DNA of 64,000 nucleotides from Thermococcus nautili (GTDB lineage: Archaea > Methanobacteriota_B > Thermococci > Thermococcales > Thermococcaceae): assembly GCF_000585495.1 (NCBI RefSeq), contig NZ_CP007264.1, positions 434,001 through 498,000 on the forward strand, in the 5' to 3' direction. This document shows, piece by piece, positions 1 to 7,990 of the stretch (within the stretch, counting starts at the first letter, position 1; every line of letters begins with the position of its first letter). The notes below the pieces were generated by a model. That model was given only the letters and a program-made list of their open reading frames with translations. It had not been told where the DNA came from and did not search any database. The position numbers and the translations under genes were made by a program.

Positions 1-1615
1 GAGAGTATCTCAGCAGGAACTCCCTGTCCCTCGGGTCGTCGGGGTTGCCGTACTCCGGAATCCAGACGCTACCGATGTAGAGTTTGTGGAAGCGCATCAT
101 GTCTATGACGGGGTAGCCTATCAGCGCCGAGTCCATTACGTCCGGCCTCTGGACGAGGGTTGCCGAGACCAGAAGACCGCCGTTGCTCCTGCCCCACGCC
201 GCTACCCTGTATCCTTCGCCCTTCAGCTTCTCAAGGACGGCTATGAAGTCGTCGAAGACGTTCTGCTTATTTTCTCTCATCCCAGCCCTGTGCCACTCCT
301 CGCCGTACTCGCTTCCGCCGCGCAGGTTGGCCATTCCGAAGGTTCCCCCGCGCTTTATGAAGGGAATCGCCTGCGGGAAAAAGCGTGGCGTCAGCGAGAT
401 GTTGAAGCCACCGTATCCGAAGACCCAGGCTTTCTTCTCGTCCCTCTCGCCCTTAACAAGGAAGTAGTGAACCCTCGTCCCATCCTTCGAGACCGCGAAG
501 TCCTCTTCGACCCTGAAGTTCCCCTCGATTTCTTGTCCCTCGACGAGCTTGAGCTCTCCGTCGAACTCGTAGAGCCTGTAGGGAACGGTGAAGCTCTCGT
601 AGCGGAGCAAAACCTTCTTTCCGTCGGCGTCGAGCGGGTAAACGCTCCCAGGGAGGTCGAAGGTCATCTCGTCGAGCTTTTCTCCGTCGAGCGAGTAAAC
701 CTCAAGCCTGTGGCTCGCGTGCACGAGCCTGCCCGCGAGGATTTTGTCCCCAACTAAGACGGCCCACTCAAGGGGGAACTCGCCCTCGGGAATTACCTCC
801 TCGACTTTTCCGTCCTTGACCGCGATGAGCTTTCCCAATCCTTTCCCTTCCCTCGTCAGGAGGTAGAGCTTTCCGTTGATTACGTCAATCGGTTCAACCG
901 GAACGTCCGCCGAGTAAACCTTCTCCCACTTCTCGGGCTCGTCTATCGGGCCGGCGTAGATTTCCGCACTGTTCCAGCCGAAGGTAACGGTAACCATCGC
1001 CCACTTTCCGTCGGTGCTCTTCCTCAGCGAAATGAAGTAGCCGGAGCCGAGGCCCTCTCCAAAGACCATCTTCTCCCCGTTTGCATCCTTTCGGAAGAAC
1101 CTCTCGGCCGGCGCTTTAACTCCGTCAGGCGTTTCCCCGTGCCTGTAGAAGCGGGCGAAGTAGTAGCCGTCTTCAAGGAAGGTGACGTTCCACACCGACG
1201 GCCTGAACTCCTCGATTAGCTCGCCGGTTTCGAGGTCGACGATTCTCGTTATTCCCTCGTCGGCACCGCCTATCGAGAAGCTGTAGGCCAGAAACCTGCC
1301 CTTTCCGTCCGCAGTGAATCCCTGAAGGAGAACCTCATCGTTAAGCTCCTTTTCAAGCTCCTTCGAGTCAACTATATCCTCTCCGCCGAGCCACCTGATA
1401 ATTTGCCTGTCCCTCTCGCGGTACATCGCTATAACGCCCTTCTCCGTCAGCTTCGCACCTGTTAAGACTGGAATCGAGTAGTACTCCCAGACCTCGGGAA
1501 AGAGTTCGTCGCTCAGCTCTCCTATGAACTCTCTAAACCTCCTGTTCTCCTCCTCGACGAGCTTTAGAACGCGCTCGTCCTTCAGGTTCTCGGCCCAGAT
1601 GTAGGGGTCTTCCAT
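1..1615 (-). CDS. Prolyl oligopeptidase (S9A), 5' part; gene runs off the left edge
   Basis: Cytosolic serine peptidase that cleaves after proline in short peptides. Translating the minus strand from the ATG at 1615 gives MEDPYIWAENLKDERVL, the usual N-terminus of the family. It is followed by a long beta-propeller-like region and the start of the alpha/beta hydrolase domain. The nucleophile elbow GRSNGGLL, with the catalytic Ser, is visible near 180-205. The catalytic Asp and His lie beyond the window edge. GGTGA sits six bases before the ATG, and a TATA-like GATTTTTATGG lies near 1646-1656. Divergent from the riboflavin operon. The frame is open to base 1, so the C-terminus is cut only by the window. 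Confidence 0.93.
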   Translation of the reverse strand, partial: MEDPYIWAENLKDERVLKLVEEENRRFREFIGELSDELFPEVWEYYSIPVLTGAKLTEKGVIAMYRERDRQIIRWLGGEDIVDSKELEKELNDEVLLQGFTADGKGRFLAYSFSIGGADEGITRIVDLETGELIEEFRPSVWNVTFLEDGYYFARFYRHGETPDGVKAPAERFFRKDANGEKMVFGEGLGSGYFISLRKSTDGKWAMVTVTFGWNSAEIYAGPIDEPEKWEKVYSADVPVEPIDVINGKLYLLTREGKGLGKLIAVKDGKVEEVIPEGEFPLEWAVLVGDKILAGRLVHASHRLEVYSLDGEKLDEMTFDLPGSVYPLDADGKKVLLRYESFTVPYRLYEFDGELKLVEGQEIEGNFRVEEDFAVSKDGTRVHYFLVKGERDEKKAWVFGYGGFNISLTPRFFPQAIPFIKRGGTFGMANLRGGSEYGEEWHRAGMRENKQNVFDDFIAVLEKLKGEGYRVAAWGRSNGGLLVSATLVQRPDVMDSALIGYPVIDMMRFHKLYIGSVWIPEYGNPDDPRDREFLLRYS

Positions 1616-1661
1616 GAAAATCACCGTCTTAACGTTCGGCCCGGGCCATAAAAATCTTTCG

Positions 1662-1711
1662 TTGTTCCAAGTAAGGAACAAAAAATTTAAAATTTTGGAA
1701 CAAATGTCCAA
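1662..1711 (+). promoter_or_regulatory. rib operon promoter with two inverted repeats
   Basis: TTGTTCC-N6-GGAACAA (1662-1681) is a perfect inverted repeat just before an A/T-rich TATA region (about 1682-1694). A second inverted repeat, TTGGA-N7-TCCAA (1695-1711), ends three bases before the ribD ATG. TTGTTCCAA (1662-1670) reappears inverted as TTGGAACAA (1695-1703). No ribosome binding site precedes ribD, so its transcript is probably leaderless. The repeats flank the core promoter as repressor sites would. A flavin regulator such as RbkR is a candidate, but I cannot confirm its motif. Confidence 0.55.
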
Positions 1712-1713
1712 CC

Positions 1714-2796
1714 ATGAGCAGTGAAGATGAGAGATTCATGCGCTTGGCACTCGAGCTGGCGAAGCACGGTGAGGGCTGGGTCAATCCAAACCCAATGGTA
1801 GGGGCAGTTATCGTCAAGGACGGGAAGATAATAGGCGTCGGCTGGCACCGGCGCTTCGGCGAGAAGCACGCGGAGATCAATGCCATAGAGGACGCGAAGA
1901 GCAAGGGGCACGACGTGCGGGACGCAACTATGTACGTGACCCTCGAGCCCTGCTCCCACTGGGGGAAGCAGCCGCCTTGCGCCGACAGGATAATCAGGGA
2001 AGGCCTCAGGCGCGTCGTCGTCGCGATGATGGACCCCAATCCGCTCGTCTCCGGAAGGGGAATCGAGAAGATGAGAAAGGCTGGAATCGAGGTCGAGGTT
2101 GGCGTTCTCGAAGACGATGCAAGAAGGCTCAACGAGATTTTCATCAAGTATGTGACTACCAAGATGCCCTTCGTTTCAATCAAGCTCGCCCTGACCCTTG
2201 ACGGCTTCATCGCGACGGAGACAGGTTCCTCCCAGTGGATTACCGGCGAGAGGGCGAGGCTCAAAGTTCAGGAGCTCAGGAGGAGGCACATGGCGATAAT
2301 GGTCGGCGCGGGGACCGTCTTAGCTGACAACCCGAGGCTCAACTGCAGGCTGGAGAACTGCCCCGAGAAGGTCAAGGTAGTCCTCGACCGCTCTGGCAGA
2401 GTCGCTGGGGCGGTGAAATCATGGAAGAAGTTCAGACTGTTTGAGGACGGCAGGGTCATCTTCTTCACCGAGAGGCCCGAGCTCTTCGAGGGAATAGCGG
2501 AAGCCTACCCTATAACCGAGCCCGGGGAAATCCTCAGGAAGCTCGGAGAACTTGGCATCGACAGCGTCCTGATTGAGGGTGGGAGGATAGCCTGCCAGTT
2601 TTTAAGCTACGCGGACAAGTTCTACCTCTTCTACGGCCCCAAGCTCTTTGGGAGGGGAATAAAGCCCTTCGAGTGCCTGAATGTTGAGAACGCGAACGAG
2701 GTGCCGCTACTGAGGATTGACTCAATCGAGAGGCTCGGTGAGAGCTTCCTCGTAACGGCTTACCCCGGTGGTGGAGATGTTCAGCGGAATCGTTGA
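1714..2796 (+). CDS. ribD: Bifunctional diaminohydroxyphosphoribosylaminopyrimidine deaminase / reductase
   Basis: Catalyses the second and third steps of riboflavin synthesis from GTP: deamination of the pyrimidine ring, then NADPH-dependent reduction of the ribosyl side chain. The N-terminal cytidine-deaminase-like domain (about 1-145) has PNPMVGAVIV, the zinc and catalytic motif HAE, and the zinc motif EPCSHWGKQPPC. The C-terminal reductase domain (about 146-360) begins PFVSIKLALTLDGFIAT and has a GAGTVLADNPRL motif. At 360 residues it is the normal length of bacterial-type RibD. First gene of ribD-ribE-ribBA-ribH; its 3' end overlaps ribE by 20 bases, implying translational coupling. The ATG at 1714 has no Shine-Dalgarno, consistent with a leaderless transcript. 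Confidence 0.96.
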   Translation: MSSEDERFMRLALELAKHGEGWVNPNPMVGAVIVKDGKIIGVGWHRRFGEKHAEINAIEDAKSKGHDVRDATMYVTLEPCSHWGKQPPCADRIIREGLRRVVVAMMDPNPLVSGRGIEKMRKAGIEVEVGVLEDDARRLNEIFIKYVTTKMPFVSIKLALTLDGFIATETGSSQWITGERARLKVQELRRRHMAIMVGAGTVLADNPRLNCRLENCPEKVKVVLDRSGRVAGAVKSWKKFRLFEDGRVIFFTERPELFEGIAEAYPITEPGEILRKLGELGIDSVLIEGGRIACQFLSYADKFYLFYGPKLFGRGIKPFECLNVENANEVPLLRIDSIERLGESFLVTAYPGGGDVQRNR

Positions 2797-3334
2797 GGGA
2801 ACAGGCAAAGCCCGCTACTCGGCGGGAAAGCTATATGTTGAGCTCCCGTTCGAGGTCAAACCGGGCGACAGCGTCGCGGTGAACGGGGCCTGTTTAACCG
2901 TCGTCGAGTTCGATGGAAAAACGGCCGTCTTCGACGTCGGCGAGGAGACCCTGAGGAGGACCAACCTGCGCGAGGCAAAGCTAGTGAACCTCGAGAGGGC
3001 CTTAAAGCTCGGGGACAGGCTCGACGGCCACATAGTTACCGGCCACGTGGACGGGACGGTTCGCTTCATCACCGCGCGGAGGAGCGGGAACACGACCTGG
3101 ATGGCCTTCGAGATGCCCAGCGAGAGGTGGGGAATAGCTGAGAAGGGCTCGATAGCGCTCAACGGCGTTTCTCTAACCGTCGCGAGGGTCGAGGCGAACC
3201 GCTTCTGGATTCAGGTTATCCCCTACACGCTCGAGGTGACGAACCTCGGCTCCCTGAGGCCCGGAGACAGGGTGAACTACGAGATTGACGTTTTGGCAAG
3301 GTACGTAAAGCGCATCATGGAGGCGGGAGTATGA
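2777..3334 (+). CDS. ribE: Riboflavin synthase, alpha subunit type
   Basis: Dismutates two 6,7-dimethyl-8-ribityllumazine molecules to riboflavin, the last step of the pathway. Two tandem lumazine-binding barrels are visible, starting at MFSGIVEGTG and at DGHIVTGHVDG, the latter near residue 85. The chosen start is the ATG at 2777, which gives the classic MFSGIVEG N-terminus and has GGTGG just upstream (2767-2771). Two GTG codons at 2768 and 2771 are less likely. About 185 residues, normal for the bacterial-type trimeric enzyme and unlike the archaeal riboflavin synthase of methanogens. Overlaps ribD and also overlaps the start of ribBA by four bases. Confidence 0.95.
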   Translation: MFSGIVEGTGKARYSAGKLYVELPFEVKPGDSVAVNGACLTVVEFDGKTAVFDVGEETLRRTNLREAKLVNLERALKLGDRLDGHIVTGHVDGTVRFITARRSGNTTWMAFEMPSERWGIAEKGSIALNGVSLTVARVEANRFWIQVIPYTLEVTNLGSLRPGDRVNYEIDVLARYVKRIMEAGV

Positions 3335-4491
3335 ACCTTGAAGAAATCCGGAGGGCGATCCTTGAGGGAAAACCCGTCGTGCTGATAGATGACAGAAGGG
3401 AATTCGAGGCCGATTTGATTTACCCGGCCGAGATTGCCTCTGCCGAGGTTGTGAACTTCATGCTCTCGGCCAAAGGCCTCCTCTGCCTCACGATGGATAT
3501 GGATGAGGCCTCAAAGAAGGGCTTCTTCCGCCTGCCGAGCAAGGAAGGGGAGACGAACTTCCTCGTCCCCGTTGATTACCAAGAAACCTTCACGGGAATA
3601 ACCGCGGAGGAGAGGGCTTTAACAGCTAAAAAGCTCGCCGAGGGGCTGGGGGTTGAAGCCTTCCGCTACCCCGGGCATCTGCACCTCCTCGGCGGGATAG
3701 GGCTCAACAGGCGCCGCGGCCACACGGAGAGCTCGCTCGAGCTCATGGAGTTCCTTGGATTCAGGCGCTACGCCCTGATAATCGAGATTCTCGACAAGAA
3801 AGGCGACTCCCACAACCGCGAGTACGCCCTCAAGTTCGCCGAGGAGCACGGCCTGCCGGTTATCACGACAGACGACGTCTGGAAGGAGTTCGTGAAGAGG
3901 AAGCAGCTCATTAGAGTTTACGTCAACGCGAGACTGCCGACAAGGTACGGGGAGTTCAGGATAATAGCCTTCGAGAACGAGCTGGACTTCAAGGAGCATG
4001 TCGCGATAGTCAAGGAACCATACGGCGACGTTCCTCTCGTCAGGGTGCACTCGAAGTGCCTAACCGGAGACACTCTTGCTTCCCTCAAGTGCGACTGCGG
4101 CAGTCAGCTGGCCAATTCGCTGAGGATGATAGCGCAGGAGGGCGGAATACTGCTCTACATGGACCAGGAGGGTAGGGGAATTGGCTTAAAGGAGAAGATT
4201 AAGGCCTACGAGCTCCAGGATAAGGGCTTAGATACCGTTGAGGCCAACGAAGCCTTGGGCTTTAAGGCCGACGAAAGGACCTACGAGGCGGCCTTCCAGA
4301 TGCTTCGCGCCTTAGGCATTTCCAAAATCAGGCTCATAACGAACAACCCGGCGAAGGCCAAAGCCCTGGCGGAGTTCGGGGTTGAGGTGGTTGAGGTTAT
4401 CCCCGCTCCGGGGGAGGTCACCGAGCACAACAGGCCCTATCTTAGGGTCAAGGCCAAAAAGCTCGGCCACAAGCTTCCCTTCGAGGTTTAG
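3331..4491 (+). CDS. ribBA: 3,4-dihydroxy-2-butanone-4-phosphate synthase / GTP cyclohydrolase II fusion
   Basis: Supplies both precursors of riboflavin. The N-terminal RibB part (about 1-190) makes the four-carbon unit from ribulose 5-phosphate and shows [15 protein letters not shown] and RRGHTESS. The C-terminal GTP cyclohydrolase II part (about 195-386) opens the GTP ring; it has the zinc-binding cysteines in [19 protein letters not shown] and the substrate loop [10 protein letters not shown]. The two-domain fusion is typical of bacteria. The ATG overlaps the ribE stop by four bases. Ends five bases before the ribosome binding site region of ribH. Confidence 0.96.
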   Translation: MNLEEIRRAILEGKPVVLIDDRREFEADLIYPAEIASAEVVNFMLSAKGLLCLTMDMDEASKKGFFRLPSKEGETNFLVPVDYQETFTGITAEERALTAKKLAEGLGVEAFRYPGHLHLLGGIGLNRRRGHTESSLELMEFLGFRRYALIIEILDKKGDSHNREYALKFAEEHGLPVITTDDVWKEFVKRKQLIRVYVNARLPTRYGEFRIIAFENELDFKEHVAIVKEPYGDVPLVRVHSKCLTGDTLASLKCDCGSQLANSLRMIAQEGGILLYMDQEGRGIGLKEKIKAYELQDKGLDTVEANEALGFKADERTYEAAFQMLRALGISKIRLITNNPAKAKALAEFGVEVVEVIPAPGEVTEHNRPYLRVKAKKLGHKLPFEV

Positions 4492-4502
4492 GGGGTGTGG
4501 TG

Positions 4503-4961
4503 ATGGAGGTAAGAACAGTTGAGGGCGGTTTTATCGGAACCGGCCTGAGGATGGGAATAGTGGTTGCCCGCTTCAACGATTTGCTCACGGAGGGGCTCCT
4601 GAAGGGGGCACTCGACTGCTTCGAGAGGCACGGCGTTGAGAGGGTTGACGTCGTCAGGGTTCCCGGTTCCTTTGAGATTCCGCTGGTAGCCAAGAAAATG
4701 GCCGAGAGTGGAAACTACGACGCGGTTTTAGCCCTGGGAGCTGTCGTGAGGGGAGAAACCAAGCACTTCGACCTGGTCGCCGGTGAGGTTGCCAAGGGCG
4801 TTGCGAAGGTCTCGCTCGACACGGGCGTTCCAGTCATCTTCGGCGTCATAACCGTCGAGGACGAACTCCAGGGCTTCAACAGGGCGGGAGTGAAGAGCAA
4901 CAAGGGCTTCGAGTACGCGATGGCCGCGCTCGAGATGGCGAACCTTATGAAAAAGTTATAA
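4503..4961 (+). CDS. ribH: 6,7-dimethyl-8-ribityllumazine synthase
   Basis: Condenses the pyrimidine and butanone-phosphate precursors to lumazine, which RibE converts to riboflavin. The sequence carries the family signatures [27 protein letters not shown] and [16 protein letters not shown]. The catalytic His region KHFD is present. About 152 residues, normal length. The start is placed at the ATG at 4503, with GGGGGTG at 4491-4497 as ribosome binding site; GTG codons at 4497 and 4500 are alternatives. Last gene of the rib operon; a T-rich, AT-rich stretch follows. Confidence 0.95.
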   Translation: MEVRTVEGGFIGTGLRMGIVVARFNDLLTEGLLKGALDCFERHGVERVDVVRVPGSFEIPLVAKKMAESGNYDAVLALGAVVRGETKHFDLVAGEVAKGVAKVSLDTGVPVIFGVITVEDELQGFNRAGVKSNKGFEYAMAALEMANLMKKL

Positions 4962-5057
4962 ACCGCTTGTTTTTCGAAATATATTCAAATTTTTTCAAAC
5001 ATTTTTAGACAAATAGAAAAATTTAAGAGTTTGAATCCGAAAAAAAACGGTGAGATA

Positions 5058-5807
5058 ATGAATTATTCCCCATTAAAGTTGTATCTTGAGGTAGTCAAGC
5101 TAGTTGCCGTTACGCTTATGTTGGGCCTAGTTGTTAAGAGGCATGAAGCTTTTACTTATTTGGTGCCCAAAAAGGTCGTGAAAAAAGCATTTTTCTTTCT
5201 TACTGTGTTTTGGCTTGGATTCGTGGCAGATGTTTCTAACGATATTTATCCCACTGAGTTTACAAAAGTTCTTGATGACATAATTATTTCTGTAGCACTC
5301 GTTTTCGGAGCATACTTAATGTGGTCAGCATCCTCACCGCTCAGAGAATCAGTTACGCCCAAGAAGCTTGGAACTCTAAATGGCGAGCCCAGAATTCAGA
5401 GGGGTGCCTATTTAGTTTATGCATCAACTTTAAAGGACGTGCTGGATATAGTTCGCGGTAGGAAAGTGCTTTTTGTTACACGACATCCAGAATTGTTGCA
5501 AGGTTCAAACTTGCCATATATATGGGTAAGCAAAATTCCGAGCAGGTACTCAGTGAATCCAACAAACTTACACATTCTCCTCCATGAAATCAGTAAGAGC
5601 GTTGACAGGAACACAGTTATTGTTTTAGATGCACTGGAATATCTGATATTAGAAAATGGCTTCAAATCAGTAATGAAATTTTTGACAACACTTAAGGACA
5701 TCGTTATTGAGAAAAACGCGACATTGTTGCTTGTTGTTGAGAAAAATGCTCTTGACGAAAAAGAGAGAGCAATGCTGGAGAGCGAGTTTCAAGTTCTAGT
5801 TCTTTAA
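5058..5807 (+). CDS. DUF835 domain membrane protein
   Basis: Function unknown. About 249 residues from the ATG at 5058, which has GGTGAG at 5049-5054; an in-frame TTG at 5031 would add nine residues and lacks a ribosome binding site. The N-terminal third has three probable membrane segments (VKLVAVTLMLGLVV, AFFFLTVFWLGFVADV, IIISVALVFGAYLMW). The C-terminal part from about residue 115 matches the archaeal DUF835 pattern as I know it: YIWVSKIPS, LHILLHEIS, VIVLDALEYLILENGF and a terminal LESEF. This family often sits next to membrane or signalling domains. The gene is visibly richer in A and T, with different codon use, than all neighbours. That suggests recent acquisition or relaxed selection. 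Confidence 0.75.
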   Translation: MNYSPLKLYLEVVKLVAVTLMLGLVVKRHEAFTYLVPKKVVKKAFFFLTVFWLGFVADVSNDIYPTEFTKVLDDIIISVALVFGAYLMWSASSPLRESVTPKKLGTLNGEPRIQRGAYLVYASTLKDVLDIVRGRKVLFVTRHPELLQGSNLPYIWVSKIPSRYSVNPTNLHILLHEISKSVDRNTVIVLDALEYLILENGFKSVMKFLTTLKDIVIEKNATLLLVVEKNALDEKERAMLESEFQVLVL

Positions 5808-5813
5808 GGTCTA

Positions 5814-6401
5814 TTAGATATTGCATAAAGCTAACTTCCACTTTTTATCGCTCATAACCCCAATGGCGAGCACCTTCTTTTCGAAGGGAAGCTCCAAAGC
5901 CTTTCTCGCGAGTTCTTCAGCACTCTCGAAAGCCGGGAACTCAAGCTCGGTGAAGCCAAGGTTGTACGTTGCCGTGACGAAGGCCTTTCCTTCCCTCAGT
6001 TCCAGCTCTCTCACCCAGAACTCCTCTTTTCCGGCGAAGCCGAGCCAGCCTTTACCGTCGGTTCCGATTATCCCGGCTATCCTTGGCGTGCTGTATTCAT
6101 CTCTCTCGTAGTCAAGGGCATCAAGAACGTGGATTAGGGCCTTCTTCGGGCTTTCCCACTCGAGGGCCTGAGCTATGAAGTCCGTCTGGAGGCCGTTCGT
6201 GATTACGGCGTATTCGCTGAGGAGCCTCACCACCGGGTAGCTCACGTAGGGGTTGTCCGTCTTCGTTAGGTTCTCGATGTAGACGGCGTTTCCCCTTACG
6301 ATTGCCCTCCTCCTCGGAAAGGAGCGGGAGCAGAGGAGGTAGAAGGCGAAGGGCTTCCCCCTCATCAGCCCGACCCCAAGGGTTCTGCCAGTGTAGGTCA
6401 C
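5814..6401 (-). CDS. purO: Archaeal IMP cyclohydrolase
   Basis: Closes the ring of FAICAR to give IMP, the last step of archaeal purine synthesis. The N-terminal MTYTGRTLGVGLMRGKPF and the Ntn-hydrolase-like layout are typical of PurO, as is TPRIAGIIGTDGKGWLGF. At 195 residues it is normal length. Its ATG (6401) overlaps the stop of purP by four bases. The gene order thiC-purC-purP-purO on the minus strand indicates one transcript. The archaeal PurP/PurO pair replaces the bacterial bifunctional PurH. Confidence 0.92.
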   Translation of the reverse strand: MTYTGRTLGVGLMRGKPFAFYLLCSRSFPRRRAIVRGNAVYIENLTKTDNPYVSYPVVRLLSEYAVITNGLQTDFIAQALEWESPKKALIHVLDALDYERDEYSTPRIAGIIGTDGKGWLGFAGKEEFWVRELELREGKAFVTATYNLGFTELEFPAFESAEELARKALELPFEKKVLAIGVMSDKKWKLALCNI

Positions 6402-7330
6402 GTTACCACCTCCCCGAGCCGGTCTTCATCGATTGCCAGCCTGATTTCCCTCGCTATCCTCCTTCCGACGCTCATGGGCTCGTTCCAGTAGAGCCTTCCG
6501 TACCAGTGGAGGGCGTTCGAACCGCCGTCGATGCGCGAGGCGAAGCCTATCGCCCTAAAGCTACCGTCGTAGGCGAAGTGGAGCGCGAAGGGGCCGATGA
6601 TTCCGGGCGGTTCGAGCTTCTTCATGGCTTCCACGAATGCCAGACCGTAGTCGTAGAGCCTCGGAAGGAGCGACTCCCTCAAAGCGACGCCAACGTTCCC
6701 CGCTATCGTGTAGGGGAGCGGTTTCACCGGCCAGCGGGCGTTTCCATCGGCGATAACTACCCTCTCGTCGACGCCGAGGAGCTCGAGCCTTCCCAGAATC
6801 GGCGAGTAGAAGAAGTGGACGTAGAGGTAAACGCCTGGGATGAACTCCTCTATCCTGTGGGGTTCCTTAAGCTCCCCTAACTTCTCATCAAGCTCCTCCC
6901 CGCGCGCTATGAAGTGCCCGCTCCCTCCTCTCGGCCCCTCAAGGCGGACGAAGTAGAGCTTCTCCGGCTCAACCTCATCGGGCTCGATGACCCGAATCCT
7001 CGGAATTCCTGCCCCGTCGAGGGCTTTATCCTGGAGTTCAAAGGTAGTTTCCCACTTGAGGAAGCGCCTGTTGCCGAAGAACTTTGCTTTAGCTCTCTCT
7101 ATCCCCTCAAGGCCGAGGTAGGCCACGAAGGAGCCGTGGGGGATTACTATTCCTTCGTCTTCGAGAATCGCGCCCATGTCTTCCGTGACGACAAGCTCGT
7201 CCGCGAGCCTCGTGGAGGCGTAGAATGCCTTCCTCTCGGGCTTCACGTAGAGTCTCGTCCTGAACACCTCGTCTTTGGCCCCGAGGAGAATCTGAAGGGA
7301 GGAATGAGACGCTATCGTCGAGATTATCAT
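6398..7330 (-). CDS. purP: FAICAR synthetase, formate-dependent (PurP)
   Basis: ATP-grasp enzyme that formylates AICAR to FAICAR using formate and ATP. The start MIISTIASHSSLQILLGAKDEVFRT contains the conserved SHSSLQIL phosphate-binding segment. The central IPHGSFVAYLG, the ATP-grasp elements, and the end GFASRIDGGSN also fit PurP. It is 310 residues, slightly shorter than many PurPs. Thermococcales often carry a second PurP-like copy elsewhere; this one adjoins purO and purC, so it is probably the working enzyme. Overlaps purC by four bases at its start and purO by four at its end. Confidence 0.93.
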   Translation of the reverse strand: MIISTIASHSSLQILLGAKDEVFRTRLYVKPERKAFYASTRLADELVVTEDMGAILEDEGIVIPHGSFVAYLGLEGIERAKAKFFGNRRFLKWETTFELQDKALDGAGIPRIRVIEPDEVEPEKLYFVRLEGPRGGSGHFIARGEELDEKLGELKEPHRIEEFIPGVYLYVHFFYSPILGRLELLGVDERVVIADGNARWPVKPLPYTIAGNVGVALRESLLPRLYDYGLAFVEAMKKLEPPGIIGPFALHFAYDGSFRAIGFASRIDGGSNALHWYGRLYWNEPMSVGRRIAREIRLAIDEDRLGEVVT

Positions 7331-7986
7331 CCAACCACCTCCGAGAGTTCCTCGAGCGTCAGAATCTTCCCGTCCCTCGCGACGCGCATGGTATCTCCGC
7401 TCAGCTCGTCTATGACGATTAGCTCGCCGTCAAGCCTGCCGAACTCCAGCTTAAAATCAACGAGCTGAAGGCCCTTCGAGGAAAAGAACTCCCGCAGGAT
7501 TCCCGCGACCTTTCTGGTGGTTTTCTTCATCGCCTCGACCTCTTCTCTGTTCGAGATTCCGAGGGCAATAACGGCTTCCTCCGCTATGAGGGGGTCGTCG
7601 AGCGAGTCGTCCTTCAGGGTGAATTCCACTATCCCGAGCCTCTGGAACGGCCTCACCCAGCCTTTGTAGCGCCGAAGGAAGCTCCCGTAGGCCAGCTCGC
7701 GGTAGATGACCTCCAGCGGAATCCTCTCTGCCTTCAGAAAACGGGCTTTTCTATCGTCAATCCTCTCCACAAAGTGCGTCTTCACGCCGTTTTCCTCAAG
7801 CAACCTGAAGAAGAACTCGGTCTGCTTCAAAACGAGGCTTCCCTTTCCTGCTTTCTCGCCGATTACCTCGTTGCCCCCGCTGTCTTCCCTGCCTTCCCTC
7901 CCGAGAACGTTGTCCTTGAAGTGGAAGACGAGATAGGGGCCGTCCTCGTAAACGTCCTTCGTCTTGCCGGAGTAGACGAGCCTCAA
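7327..7986 (-). CDS. purC: SAICAR synthetase
   Basis: Joins CAIR and aspartate to SAICAR with ATP. The family start RLVYSGKTKDVYEDGPYLVFHFKDNVLG and the motif VDFKLEFG are present, followed by VIDELSGDTMR. 219 residues, normal. The start codon is TTG at 7986, four bases after a strong GGGGTGA that lies within the thiC stop region. The thiC stop is only four bases upstream, so translation is probably coupled. AIR, the purine intermediate two steps before the PurC product, is also the substrate of ThiC, which makes this operon order meaningful. Confidence 0.94.
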   Translation of the reverse strand: MRLVYSGKTKDVYEDGPYLVFHFKDNVLGREGREDSGGNEVIGEKAGKGSLVLKQTEFFFRLLEENGVKTHFVERIDDRKARFLKAERIPLEVIYRELAYGSFLRRYKGWVRPFQRLGIVEFTLKDDSLDDPLIAEEAVIALGISNREEVEAMKKTTRKVAGILREFFSSKGLQLVDFKLEFGRLDGELIVIDELSGDTMRVARDGKILTLEELSEVVG

Positions 7987-7990
7987 GCTC

